A program made the translations under genes and the position numbers. From contig CANLXM010000002.1 in assembly GCA_947495165.1 (NCBI GenBank), forward strand, positions 620,001 through 684,000: a stretch of 64,000 bases of DNA. Direction: 5' to 3'. Source of the stretch: an uncultured Cellulomonadaceae bacterium. Its GTDB lineage: Bacteria > Actinomycetota > Actinomycetes > Actinomycetales > Cellulomonadaceae. The notes beneath the pieces are model-generated. The model did no database searches. It saw only the letters and a list, made by a program, of their open reading frames with translations, and had not been told where the DNA came from. Positions 54,840 to 63,356 of the stretch are shown piece after piece; position 1 is the stretch's first letter; the number at the start of each line of letters is the position of its first letter.

Positions 54840-56366
54840 TCAGCGACGACCGACGCGCGTGCCGCGCGACATGTCCGCGGCTGAGTGGCTGCGTCGAGCG
54901 CCGCCACCCGACGCCCCGCCGGAGCCCCCGGACCGGGTGCCGCCGCCCGAGGGACGGGCCGACGGCGTCGAGGTCGAGTAGGTGGTCGGCGCGGCGCTCT
55001 GGCCACGACGACCGCCGGAACGACGGCCCTGCTCGGACGTGCTGGCCGCCGCGCCGGAGCGCTGACCGCCACCACGCGAGGAGCCGCCACGGCCGCCCGC
55101 ACCACCGCGACCACCAGCAGCGGCGCCCGCGGCCTTCGGCTTCTTCGGGGCACGCTGCTGCTGGACCGGAGCCGGCGGCGCCGGCTTCACGTACGCGGCG
55201 ACCTCGCCGACGAGCGCCATCACGGTCGCGTCGCCCGGCTTCACGGGGACGGGACGCGCGTTGATCTTCGCCAGGCGCGTGAGGGTGCGGACGTCGCCGC
55301 GCTGCTCGGGGAGCATCACGGTCACGACGTCGCCGCCGGAGCCCGCGCGGGCCGTGCGGCCCGAGCGGTGCAGGTACGCCTTGTGCTCGGCGGGCGGGTC
55401 GACGTGCACGACGAGCTCGACCTCGTCGACGTGGATGCCGCGGGCCGCGATGTCGGTCGCGACGAGCACCTTGACGGTGCCGGACGAGAACGCCTCGAGG
55501 TTGCGCTCGCGCGCCGGCTGGCTGAGGTTGCCGTGCAGGTCGACGGCGGGGATGCCCTCGGCCGTGAGCGTCTTGGCGAGCTTCTTGGCCTGGTGCTTGG
55601 TGCGCATGAACAGCACGCGGCGGCCGGTCCCGGACGCGAGCTGGTTCACGACGTCCTTCTTGGCGTCCGCGCCGGACACCTCGAGGATGTGGTGCGTCAT
55701 CGCGGCGACGGGCGACTCGGCGCTGTCGACGGAGTGGCTGAGCGGGTTGTGCAGGTAGCGCTTGACGAGCTGGTCCACGCCGTTGTCGAGCGTCGCGGAG
55801 AACAGCATGCGCTGGCCGCGCTCGGGGGTGCGGTCCATGATGCGCTTGACGCCCGGGAGGAAGCCGAGGTCGGCCATGTGGTCGGCCTCGTCGAGGATCG
55901 TGATCTCGATCCCGTCGAGCGACAGGCAGCGCTGCCCGAGGAGGTCCTCGAGGCGGCCCGGGCAGGCGATGACGATGTCGACGCCGGCGTTGAGGGCGGA
56001 GACCTGCTTGCCCTGCGAGACGCCGCCGAAGATCACCGTGGTGACCTGGCCCATGGCCTTGGCCATCGGCTCGACGGTCGCGTTGATCTGGTTGGCGAGC
56101 TCACGCGTCGGCGCGAGGATCAGCGCACGGGGACGGCCGGCCTTGCGGCGCCCGGAGTCGTGGCTGGGCTGCGCGGCGAGGCGCGTGACCATCGGCAGCG
56201 CGAACGCGAGGGTCTTGCCGGAGCCGGTGCGGCCACGGCCCAGGACGTCGCGGCCCTGGAGGGTGTCCGGGAGCGTCGCGGTCTGGATGGGGAACGGGGT
56301 GGTGATGCCGGCGTCGGCCAGCTGGCGCACGAGCGGCGCGGGCAGGTCGAAGGACGCGAACGTCAC
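54840..56366 (-). CDS. DEAD-box RNA helicase with Gly/Arg-rich tail
   Basis: A 508-residue RhlE/CsdA-type helicase when started at GTG 56366. The Q motif region TPFPIQTATLP is near residues 22-32, motif I GRTGSGKT near 44-51, DEAD near 161, SAT near 192 and HRSGRTARAG near 316-325. From about residue 390 the protein is a low-complexity RGG/Gly/Ser/Arg tail that should bind RNA, as in cold-shock helicases. The start is uncertain: a TTG lies at 56453, and a good AAAGAGG ribosome site stands six bases before an in-frame ATC at 56402 that would add 12 residues typical of homologues. Confidence 0.87.
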   Translation of the reverse strand: MTFASFDLPAPLVRQLADAGITTPFPIQTATLPDTLQGRDVLGRGRTGSGKTLAFALPMVTRLAAQPSHDSGRRKAGRPRALILAPTRELANQINATVEPMAKAMGQVTTVIFGGVSQGKQVSALNAGVDIVIACPGRLEDLLGQRCLSLDGIEITILDEADHMADLGFLPGVKRIMDRTPERGQRMLFSATLDNGVDQLVKRYLHNPLSHSVDSAESPVAAMTHHILEVSGADAKKDVVNQLASGTGRRVLFMRTKHQAKKLAKTLTAEGIPAVDLHGNLSQPARERNLEAFSSGTVKVLVATDIAARGIHVDEVELVVHVDPPAEHKAYLHRSGRTARAGSGGDVVTVMLPEQRGDVRTLTRLAKINARPVPVKPGDATVMALVGEVAAYVKPAPPAPVQQQRAPKKPKAAGAAAGGRGGAGGRGGSSRGGGQRSGAAASTSEQGRRSGGRRGQSAAPTTYSTSTPSARPSGGGTRSGGSGGASGGGARRSHSAADMSRGTRVGRR

Positions 56367-56643
56367 GGCAGAGTTCTTCTGGGGAGCGTCAGAAACAGAG
56401 ATGCTGGGCCTCTTTCGGGCATAGGCGCTCAGGCATGCTCGCGGCAGTCGCAAGTCCCTGAGACGGGTCGGGGTCCGCCGCTAGAAAAACGATCCGACGC
56501 ACCGGCCCGGTACGGGCTCTGGGTGGTCGGGCGGTAGCTCCACGACGCTGGGCGCGCACGGTGCGGCGCCCTGATGCGTCCATCATGCCTCATTCGCGCC
56601 TGACGTGCGGCAAAGGTGACCGAGGGCACCCGGGCATACTCGG

Positions 56644-57399
56644 GTGGTGACGGACGCACTGCAGGACATCTGGGACCGCATGACCACCGCCGGGGCGGCG
56701 CCGTCGGGCCTGCTCCTGGCGCTGACGGCGGGCGTGGCGCTCCTCGTCGTCGCCTGGCGCCCGGCGTGGGGCGTGGCCCGGCACGGGCTCACGATCGTGC
56801 ACGAGGCGTCACACGCCCTCGCGGCGCTGGTCTCGGGCCGGAGCCTGTCCGGCATCCGGCTGCACTCGGACACCTCGGGGCTCACGGTGTCCCGGGGCAA
56901 GCCGCGCGGGCCGGGCATGGTCCTGACCGCCTTCGCCGGGTACGTCGGGCCGGCGCTGCTCGGGCTCGGGGCGGCGGCGCTCCTGGGGCAGCGGTACGCG
57001 GCGGGCCTGCTGTGGGCGCTCGTCATCGTGCTCGCCCTGATGCTGGTGCAGATCCGCAACTGGTTCGGGCTGTGGTCCGTGCTGGTGTCGGGCGTGGCCC
57101 TGGTCGCGGTCTCGTGGTGGGGCTCCGACGTCGTGGTGACCGCGGCCGCGTACCTCGTCACGTTCGTGCTGCTGCTGGGCGCCCCGCGCGCGGTGGTGGA
57201 GCTGCAGTCCGAGCGCCGACGGCGGCGCACCGGGACGTCGGACGCGGACATGCTCGCGCGGCTCACCCCGTTCCCGGGGACGTTCTGGGTCGTGGTGTTC
57301 CTGGCCGTGACGCTGGGCTGCCTCGCCCTGGGCGGCTGGTGGGTCGCGTCCGATGCCCTCGGCGAGGGGTGGTGGGGCGAGCTCACCGCGGGGTCATGA
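56644..57399 (+). CDS. M50B family membrane metalloprotease-like protein
   Basis: A 251-residue membrane protein with six or so hydrophobic helices. The zinc motif HEASHALAA (HExxH) is near residues 53-61, and GYVGPALLGLGAAALL near 99-114 is the second family motif, as in actinobacterial M50B proteins. These are site-2 protease relatives; some are involved in development, but the substrate is unknown. GTG 56644 or the next codon 56647 is the start. It ends in a strong terminator. Confidence 0.8.
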   Translation: MVTDALQDIWDRMTTAGAAPSGLLLALTAGVALLVVAWRPAWGVARHGLTIVHEASHALAALVSGRSLSGIRLHSDTSGLTVSRGKPRGPGMVLTAFAGYVGPALLGLGAAALLGQRYAAGLLWALVIVLALMLVQIRNWFGLWSVLVSGVALVAVSWWGSDVVVTAAAYLVTFVLLLGAPRAVVELQSERRRRRTGTSDADMLARLTPFPGTFWVVVFLAVTLGCLALGGWWVASDALGEGWWGELTAGS

Positions 57400-57403
57400 C
57401 GCA

Positions 57404-57439
57404 CGGAGGCCGGCCCGCACAGGTGCGGGCCGGCCTCCG
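57404..57439. terminator. Bidirectional terminator between M50B and HesB-like genes
   Basis: CGGAGGCCGGCCCGCAC (57404-57420) and its exact inverse (57423-57439) are separated by two bases, giving a 17-bp inverted repeat between convergent genes. The inner pairs open to form the loop. It begins 5 bp after the protease stop and ends 18 bp from the other stop. Confidence 0.85.
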
Positions 57440-57456
57440 GCAAAGCTGGGGGTGCG

Positions 57457-57747
57457 TCAGGCGAGGGGGGCCTGCGGGGCGAGCATGAAGCCCGGCCCCT
57501 GCTCGGTGAGCTCGGCATCCAGGCTCTGCGTCGCGAGGACGTCAGCGGTGCTGGCCTCGACGAACACCTTGGCGGCGCCGGTGTCGATCACCTGGTCGTC
57601 GTCCTGCGGGGCGGTGACGAGGCTGAGCTCGTAGGTGCCGCCCTGGGCCTCGGACTGCGCGATGCGCAGGCCGCCGGTCTCGGGAAGCTCGGCCTGTGCT
57701 GCGAGGCCTTCGACGGTGAGTCGGGCGTTGTCGGTCAGAGTGAGCAT
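57457..57747 (-). CDS. HesB/IscA-like protein without cysteines
   Basis: A 96-residue protein with the A-type carrier fold pattern: LTLTDNARLTVEGLA at the start, GLRIAQSEA near 26-34, VFVEASTADVLATQSLDAEL near 61-80 and a short C-terminus. True iron-sulfur carriers need three Cys (C..CGC); this protein has none. Similar Cys-free proteins are common in actinobacteria and are often annotated as iron-sulfur assembly proteins; their real role is unknown. ATG 57747. Confidence 0.7.
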   Translation of the reverse strand: MLTLTDNARLTVEGLAAQAELPETGGLRIAQSEAQGGTYELSLVTAPQDDDQVIDTGAAKVFVEASTADVLATQSLDAELTEQGPGFMLAPQAPLA

Positions 57748-57866
57748 GCGGAGATCCTCTCCATTGCCATGGGGACCCTCCGGGCGTGCCCGGACAGCCT
57801 TGCGGTCTTCTCTACCGTCACAAGTTCTGGTCCCCGATGCAAGCGCTGGCGACGCGCCGCGGACCG

Positions 57867-58475
57867 TCAGTCCGGGCCGCCGAGCCCTGCGGGCGCGTCG
57901 ACGCAGGGCGACGACACGCTCACGAGCAGGGACGATCTCTGCCCCTCCCGGACGTCCGGCGTCCCGCCGACGGTGAGCGCGAAGCCGTCCTTGCGCAGGG
58001 TCACGTCGCGTCCCGCGTCGCCGTCGACCTCCGCCTCGAGGTCCCAGCCCGCGGCGGTGAGATCACCGATCACCGCGTCGACGAGCGGCTCGGTCGGGCG
58101 CGGAGGAGCGGCGGAGAACCGTCGGGACGACAGCCACTGGATCCGCTCGGGCGGTGTGTCGCCCGGAGGTTCGACCACCCACGCCGTGCAGTCGTACCAG
58201 CGGTCGTCACGCCCTGGGTCGTGCTCGAGCTCCAGGTCCGGGTAGCGGTCCGCAACCGCGCGGGCCCCCTGGGCGGCGACGGCGAGGGTGGCCGTGCGGA
58301 CCGGGTCGGACTCGGGCGGGCCCGAAGGACGGTCGTCGGCGCTCGAGGTCGTGGTCATGGCGGGCGGCTCCTTCGATGGGCTGGCGGCGGTGCACGCCCC
58401 AAGGACCCCGAGGGCCACCACGAGTCCGGACGCGACAAGGCCGGACGCGACGAGCGGCCGGTCGCGCGCCCTCAC
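57867..58475 (-). CDS. Lipoprotein of unknown function
   Basis: A 202-residue exported lipoprotein. The signal peptide has RARDR at the start and the lipobox LGAC near residues 24-27. The mature part has two Cys (one in YDCTAW near 97-102 and one in SSPCVD near the end) that may form a disulfide. GTG 58475 overlaps the stop of the DUF1023 gene as GTGA, so it is the last gene of a three-gene unit. No family is recognised. Confidence 0.72.
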   Translation of the reverse strand: MRARDRPLVASGLVASGLVVALGVLGACTAASPSKEPPAMTTTSSADDRPSGPPESDPVRTATLAVAAQGARAVADRYPDLELEHDPGRDDRWYDCTAWVVEPPGDTPPERIQWLSSRRFSAAPPRPTEPLVDAVIGDLTAAGWDLEAEVDGDAGRDVTLRKDGFALTVGGTPDVREGQRSSLLVSVSSPCVDAPAGLGGPD

Positions 58476-60169
58476 GGGACGTCCGCCGTGGGCGGGTCGT
58501 AGGTGGGATCGGTCATCGGCAGCTCGTGCTGCTTCACATAGCCTCCCGGGGTCCAGACCTCCTCGACCAGACGAGGCTCGCCGTACAGCATGACGTCCCC
58601 GCCGGTGAGGACGCCATAGATGTTCCGCCACGCGGTCGAGTCCTGCCGGAGCACGCCGCTGTGCGCGTCGATCCCCTGCAGGAGCGGGCTCACCGGATCG
58701 CCGTGCACCGCGCGTCCGGTCTCGAGCTGCGTGATCCCGGGCAAGACGTCGGGGTCGGCGCCGTGGCCCCACGAGCCGAGCTCGTGCCCTTGGACGTGGG
58801 CGATCGGGTCCCCCGGGGCCGTCATGGAGTAGCGGGGCGTGTCCGGCGCCTGATAGTCCGCAGCGGACCCGACCCCCGGTCCCGCCCCCGCAGACGCGAT
58901 GTGGAGGATGCGGTCCGCAACCATGCCCGCACTCTCCGCGGCGCCGACGACGGAGCCACCGTACGAGTGCCCGGCGACGGTGACGGGCGCGTCCGTCTCC
59001 AGGGAGAGCGCCGCGACGAAGTCCCGCAGGTGCGGGGCGACGTCGTTGGCGTACGACGACGAGGCGGCGTCGGTGAGCGTCTGCGGCATCTCGCCGCCCT
59101 GGAAGGTGATCATCGCCAGGCGTCCGTCGGCGCGGTCCACGAACGTCGCGACGCGGTCGCGCTGGCGCTGGGCGTTGCCGAGGTTCGTCCCCGTCCCGCC
59201 CACGAGCACGCCGACGCCGGCGCTCGCGACGTCGAGGTCGCCGACGATCTCCGCGAAGCGCGAGCCCTCGGGGTCGAAGAGGACGACCTGGTGGCCGGCG
59301 GCCAGGAGCTTCTCGTAGCGGGCGGCCGCACCCTGCGCGTCAGCGGAGCCCTCTCGCCGCACGCGGTGGAGCGCCGCGCGGATCGCCGTCGTGTTGGCGC
59401 GGACCCGGTCCGCGAAGGGAGCGCCGTCGAGGTTGCCGACGAACCACGGGTGCAGCCGGGCGAGCGCCGCGCGGTCGGCTGCCGGCATCGCCGCGAGCGC
59501 GGCAGCGACGGCCGCGACGCGGTCGGGCCCCGCGGGGGCACCGGCCGCCTCGGCGACGGCGGCGAACCGAGACGCTGCGGCAAGATCCGTGGGCGTCATC
59601 AGCAGGTCCGCGACGTGCGGGGAGTCCTCGAGGAGCCGGGTGAGCTCGTCGTCCGTCAGGCCGCTCACGAGCCACCGGGTGAACGAAGCCCCGACGGCGT
59701 CCTGCCAACCGCGGCCAGCGGCGGAGGCGTCCTGTGCTAGCTCGCGGCCCGACGAGGTCGACGTCGTCCGGGTCGCCTGGACGAGCGCGGCCACCAGATC
59801 AGCGTCGGCCTGCTCGCGGAGCGCCGCGAGCACCACGAGAGCCGGCGCCGCCTCTGCCTCGGCCACGCTCCCCAGCACGCGCTCCCGCGCCTGGATCTCC
59901 GCGATGCGCGCGGCGTAGCGGTCGATCGCCCCGGCCATCGCGGCCGTCGGCTCGCCCAGGGCCGCCGCGGTGACGGCGAGCGCGTCGGTCTGCGCTGTCC
60001 ATGCCGACGCGGCGAGCCCGCGCGCACCCTCACCGAGCTCACGCGCTGCGGCGCCGAGGGCGTCTGCCGCGGCCCGCAGGCGAGGCGCGAGGAGGCGCAG
60101 GTCCTGCGCGACGGCGGCGATCTCGCTGATCACGCCGGCGCCGGGGCTCTGCGGTGTCCAGGTCGTCAC
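58472..60169 (-). CDS. Alpha/beta hydrolase of the DUF1023 family with helical N-terminus
   Basis: A 565-residue protein. Residues 1-150 look like a WXG100/ESX-type helical hairpin (ISEIAAVAQDLRLLAPRLRA near 15-34 and RYAARIAEIQARERVLGSV near 84-102). The DUF1023 alpha/beta hydrolase follows, with the nucleophile elbow GHSYGGS near residues 397-403. There is no signal peptide. The GTG at 60169 overlaps the stop of the small upstream gene. The arrangement resembles actinobacterial proteins that travel through or work with type VII secretion, but no secretion genes are in the window. Confidence 0.82.
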   Translation of the reverse strand: MTTWTPQSPGAGVISEIAAVAQDLRLLAPRLRAAADALGAAARELGEGARGLAASAWTAQTDALAVTAAALGEPTAAMAGAIDRYAARIAEIQARERVLGSVAEAEAAPALVVLAALREQADADLVAALVQATRTTSTSSGRELAQDASAAGRGWQDAVGASFTRWLVSGLTDDELTRLLEDSPHVADLLMTPTDLAAASRFAAVAEAAGAPAGPDRVAAVAAALAAMPAADRAALARLHPWFVGNLDGAPFADRVRANTTAIRAALHRVRREGSADAQGAAARYEKLLAAGHQVVLFDPEGSRFAEIVGDLDVASAGVGVLVGGTGTNLGNAQRQRDRVATFVDRADGRLAMITFQGGEMPQTLTDAASSSYANDVAPHLRDFVAALSLETDAPVTVAGHSYGGSVVGAAESAGMVADRILHIASAGAGPGVGSAADYQAPDTPRYSMTAPGDPIAHVQGHELGSWGHGADPDVLPGITQLETGRAVHGDPVSPLLQGIDAHSGVLRQDSTAWRNIYGVLTGGDVMLYGEPRLVEEVWTPGGYVKQHELPMTDPTYDPPTADVP

Positions 60170-60462
60170 CCCGCACCCCCGGACGCGTCGTCGGAGCTCC
60201 CGCGCTTCGCGAGCATCGCGTCGGCTGTGCGCCACGCCCGCTCGATGCGCCGCAGCGACGCAGCCAGCTCCTGGGCGTGCTGCACAACGGCGTCGGTCTC
60301 GGACTGCAGCCACGCGCCGCCGTCGGCCATCGCGCGAGCCACCACGGGAGAGCCGCACCCGGGCGCGACCATGGGTGGGACCCAGACAATCTGACGCTCG
60401 GCGTCGGCGAGGCGCACCTGCACCACCGCGAGCGTCCGTGCGTCGAGGTGGACGTCCGCCAT
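60166..60462 (-). CDS. Small WXG100-like helical protein
   Basis: A 98-residue soluble protein with a short N-terminal beta-like segment (MADVHLDARTLAVVQ) and a helical second half including AWLQSETDAVVQHAQELAAS near residues 49-68 and RIERAWRTADAML near 71-83. Size and pattern suggest an ESX-like or DUF1023 partner protein; the WxG turn itself is not present. GGAGGAG lies ahead of ATG 60462. It begins the three-gene coupled unit. Confidence 0.68.
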   Translation of the reverse strand: MADVHLDARTLAVVQVRLADAERQIVWVPPMVAPGCGSPVVARAMADGGAWLQSETDAVVQHAQELAASLRRIERAWRTADAMLAKRGSSDDASGGAG

Positions 60463-60753
60463 CGCTCCTCCGTCTCCCTGGCCACCGGGGCCGTTCCGGT
60501 CCGGCCGCTCAGGCCGCTGAGAGACCGACGGTAGGGAGGGTGTCGCGGGCACCGGCGGCGGCGTTGCCGGCGTCGTGGACGTGGATGCGCGGCGATCGCT
60601 TGTGGAGGACGCAGGGGCCGAGGTCACGGGGCTCTGTCTTCGGCCTGCCGGGCGGCGCCGCTCGACCTTCACGCCGTCCGCACCTCAATAGCGGCGGCCA
60701 CTGTGTCGATACCCCTGCAGCATGGTCGTATCGCCTCGTCAGATGGAGCCATC
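60463..60753. other. Intergenic region between divergent genes
   Basis: This 291-bp stretch separates the WXG-like gene (minus) from the exported protein gene (plus) and should carry both promoters. I see ribosome sites at each end but no convincing promoter boxes or repeats. Confidence 0.3.
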
Positions 60754-61917
60754 ATGGTCGCCGCAGCACCTCGCTCAGGTCCCACCGTCCGAGCCCGAGT
60801 GCGGCGTCGGCGGTTCTCCGCGTTCGCGGTCGTCACCGCCATGGCCGGCAGCCTCACGTTGACGTCCGTACCCGCGAACGCAGCGTCAGCGGCGGCGTCG
60901 AGTCCTGTCTCCACGGTCGCGACCTCCTCCCTGGCTGCGGCGAAGGCGTCGCCCAGGGCGCGCCTGGTCGTGTCGAAGACCCGCACGACGGTCGCCACGA
61001 CTCCGTTCCCGCTCACGACCACCTACCGGTTGCCCGTCCTCAAGGGATCCACGGCGAAGAACCGCTCGCGGGTGCAGAAGTACGCGAAGGCACTACTCAA
61101 GGCCGAGAGATCGATGGTGAACAAGTGGCGCGCAGGATGCCCTGAGACTTCTCGTTCTGCGTCGATCGTCGTGACCGCGGTGAGTCGAGCGATCTACAAG
61201 AAGCGGTACGCCTCGGTGACCATGGCCTTCAGCTCGGACGCCGGATGCGGCGGTGTGACCCAACAGTCAGCGCGTTCGTTCACCATCGACCTCAAGACAG
61301 GCAAGAAGGCAAAGCTCTCCAAGTTCGTCGCATCGACCGCCGGCGTCAACCGGCTTGCCACTCTCTCCGCGCTCCGCACCCAGAACTCGGACTGCGTCAC
61401 CGGGGCGGTGACGGCGAGGCGGGGATCCACCTCCAGCCTTCCCGCGCCGGATGCCTGGAACGTCTCCCCGAAGGGCGTCCGCGTGTGGTTCAACCGCTAC
61501 GCAGTAGCCGCGGGAGCCTGCGGCGCCGTCTCCGCGCTGGTCCCGTGGACCGACGTCGCGACGTCGGCGCAGCTCAAGGGCAAGCGCACCTCGCGCGTCT
61601 ACGTGAAGGACCTCGTGGACCACGGCGACAGCTTCACCGGCGCGATCGTGGGAATGACAGTCCAGGGGAAGCAGGTCGCCAGGTTCGATGGCTACCTGTT
61701 CTCCGAGGCCTACTGCACCCTCGGCGTACGGACCGGCAAGAAGGTCCGAGCATTCGACACAGAGTCCGCGTCTCGATACGCCTTCAACCTCAGTGGCACC
61801 AATGGCGCACCTAAGTTGCGGCTCGGCAAGGGCTGGAGGCTCGCGACGGCGAAGGAGCTCTCGCGCTTCCGGTCGATGGGTGTGGGGACCGACGCCCTGA
61901 AGTTCTGCCGGCTCTGA
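60754..61917 (+). CDS. Exported protein, possible DUF3298/RsiV-like fold
   Basis: A 387-residue secreted protein. The signal peptide has a basic RARVRRRRF start and a hydrophobic core near residues 24-40, with cleavage probable after ANA. The mature part has seven or so Cys and segments such as YKKRYASVTMAFSSDAGCGG near 148-167 and SFTIDLKTGKKAKLSKFV near 174-191; the latter recalls DUF3298/PdaC proteins (NFDLKTG...). The function is not known. ATG 60754 is used, with GGAG five bases upstream. Confidence 0.65.
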   Translation: MVAAAPRSGPTVRARVRRRRFSAFAVVTAMAGSLTLTSVPANAASAAASSPVSTVATSSLAAAKASPRARLVVSKTRTTVATTPFPLTTTYRLPVLKGSTAKNRSRVQKYAKALLKAERSMVNKWRAGCPETSRSASIVVTAVSRAIYKKRYASVTMAFSSDAGCGGVTQQSARSFTIDLKTGKKAKLSKFVASTAGVNRLATLSALRTQNSDCVTGAVTARRGSTSSLPAPDAWNVSPKGVRVWFNRYAVAAGACGAVSALVPWTDVATSAQLKGKRTSRVYVKDLVDHGDSFTGAIVGMTVQGKQVARFDGYLFSEAYCTLGVRTGKKVRAFDTESASRYAFNLSGTNGAPKLRLGKGWRLATAKELSRFRSMGVGTDALKFCRL

Positions 61918-62212
61918 GGAGCGCCTGACGAGCGCAAGGTCCGCTGGCCCCTCAGCCCGCGGGAGGGGGGAGTCGCGGGTCTGATCGCGCGCGCTCAAGC
62001 TTCGGGAACGGCGTGCGCCGCGCGCGATTGTCGCGCGGCTAGGGAGGACGCGGGCCCGCGCGCACCGGCGCGCTACGACCAGGGGTGGAGGGGACGGGCC
62101 TCGGGTCGCCCGGGCGGCTGATGCGGAACCGGTCAGCTCACTGGTCCCACCGGCGTCGGGGATGCTGCTCCCAGCCGCGTCGGTCGTCCTCGCGGGCTGA
62201 CCGGCGCCGGGC
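61918..62212. other. Intergenic region with GC-rich hairpins
   Basis: No gene is visible in this 295-bp gap between two convergent genes. A stem CCCCTC/GAGGGG (61948-61953 with 61963-61968) may end the upstream exported-protein gene, and CGCGCGA/TCGCGCG (62021-62027 with 62031-62037) forms a second hairpin. Neither is followed by a T run. Confidence 0.4.
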
Positions 62213-62668
62213 TCAGCTCGAGGCGTGCTCCGCGAGCGTCACGGTGGGGAGGCCGTCGACCAAGACGCTCGCGTCCAGCAGCGGCTGGAAGTCGGCGATC
62301 AGGTCGTCCTCGGATGTCGACAGGTGGACGCGCACGGTGCCGTGGTTGTCGACCTTCACCTTGAACGACGTCCTGTCACCGTGCGGTTCCACGGCGGACA
62401 GCCTGACGTGACCGTCCCGCTGCGGGACCTGCGCCTGGAACCGACCCTCGATGCGCACCTCCCTGGGGCCCTCGGGGCAGTCGTCGACGTTGTACCCGGC
62501 GGCGACCGTCTCCAGGGCGAGCAGCTCGGTTTCGCAGTCCGGGTCGGCGGTCCCTCCGAAGGCCGTCGTCTGGGTGCCGACCAGCACGACGCCGGCGGCA
62601 GCGGCGATGGCGCCGACGGCAACGACCGCACGCGTGGTGCTGCTGGGCCTGCTCAGTGCGTTGCGCAT
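62213..62668 (-). CDS. Exported or membrane-anchored hypothetical protein
   Basis: A 151-residue protein with a basic N-terminus and one hydrophobic helix near residues 14-32 (VVAVGAIAAAAGVVLVG), followed by a soluble domain with two Cys (near 43 and 62) and a beta-rich C-terminal half. No family recognised. ATG 62668 has GGGGGAG upstream. Confidence 0.62.
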   Translation of the reverse strand: MRNALSRPSSTTRAVVAVGAIAAAAGVVLVGTQTTAFGGTADPDCETELLALETVAAGYNVDDCPEGPREVRIEGRFQAQVPQRDGHVRLSAVEPHGDRTSFKVKVDNHGTVRVHLSTSEDDLIADFQPLLDASVLVDGLPTVTLAEHASS

Positions 62669-62860
62669 GTGTCTCTCCCCCTGCGCCGAGTCCGTCCTCG
62701 GCTCTGCTCCCACAACCTAGTGGCGCGCGCGCCGCGGCGGAAGGGCTGCGGGCCCCGGCTGGGCGTGGCTGAGGTGCGCACGCGTCGCCTCCCGTGCCCG
62801 ACGCCGCCCCGGCCACGTAGCATGTCTGCGGCGGCACGGCGGTTCGATCCGGCGTGCCCC

Positions 62861-62933
62861 GGGCCTCTAGCTCAGTTGGCAGAGCATCGGACTTTTAATC
62901 CGCGGGTCGTGGGTTCGAGCCCCACGGGGCCCA
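62861..62933 (+). tRNA. tRNA-Lys(UUU)
   Basis: A full cloverleaf can be drawn: acceptor GGGCCTC/GGGGCCC (one G-U pair), D arm GCTC/GAGC, anticodon loop CTTTTAA with TTT at 62894-62896, variable loop GGGTC, and T arm GTGGG-TTCGAGC-CCCAC. The outermost anticodon-stem pair is a T-C mismatch. The 3' CCA is not encoded. The discriminator base is A at 62933. Confidence 0.95.
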
Positions 62934-62960
62934 CCGCACACCACCGCACACCACCGCACC
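62931..62960 (+). repeat. Three tandem 10-bp repeats after the tRNA
   Basis: CCACCGCACA is present twice and a third time with one change (CCACCGCACC), starting inside the 3' end of the tRNA gene. Repeats at a tRNA 3' end can mark slippage or an old integration site; no integrase is seen. Confidence 0.7.
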
Positions 62961-62975
62961 GAGTAGACCCGGCGA

Positions 62976-63248
62976 CTACCGCCGCGTGATCACGACCGAG
63001 ACCGCGTCCCCGATCTCCTTGCCGAGCTTCTTGCGGACTTTGGCGCTCAGCGACACCATGTGCCCGCCGGTGCCCGTAACCATCGCGCCGACGTTCTCGA
63101 GCACGACGTCGTCGATCTCGGCGTCGACGCGCACCGTCCTGCCGGTCCCGAAGAACTCCGCCGAGTCCGGGATCTCGACGCAGCTCCACGTCTCTGCCTT
63201 GACCTCGACCCCGATCGTCGTCTGGAACGTCTTCTGCTCAGCTGCCAT
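62976..63248 (-). CDS. DUF1905 domain protein
   Basis: A 90-residue single-domain protein: a small beta barrel with FQTTIGVEVKAETWSCVEIP near residues 8-27, TVRVDAEIDDVVLENV near 38-53 and a C-terminal SLSAKVRKKLGKEIGDAVSV near 66-85, typical of DUF1905. Function unknown; related proteins are sometimes fused to YdeI-like domains. ATG 63248. Confidence 0.78.
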   Translation of the reverse strand: MAAEQKTFQTTIGVEVKAETWSCVEIPDSAEFFGTGRTVRVDAEIDDVVLENVGAMVTGTGGHMVSLSAKVRKKLGKEIGDAVSVVITRR

Positions 63249-63334
63249 GGCGCCACGCTAGGCGAGCTGGCCGTGCCCGTCTACGGCGGCGGAGTGGTCG
63301 GGACGACCCCGGCACCTCGCGTGACGTCCTCAAC

Positions 63335-63347
63335 GTTAGTCACTAAC
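63335..63347 (+). promoter_or_regulatory. Probable TetR operator
   Basis: GTTAGTCACTAAC is a perfect palindrome around a central C, ending 9 bases before the tetR start. Its AT-rich arms stand out in this GC-rich DNA. The neighbouring TetR protein is the likely ligand. Confidence 0.7.
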
Positions 63348-63356
63348 ATTTCACGC

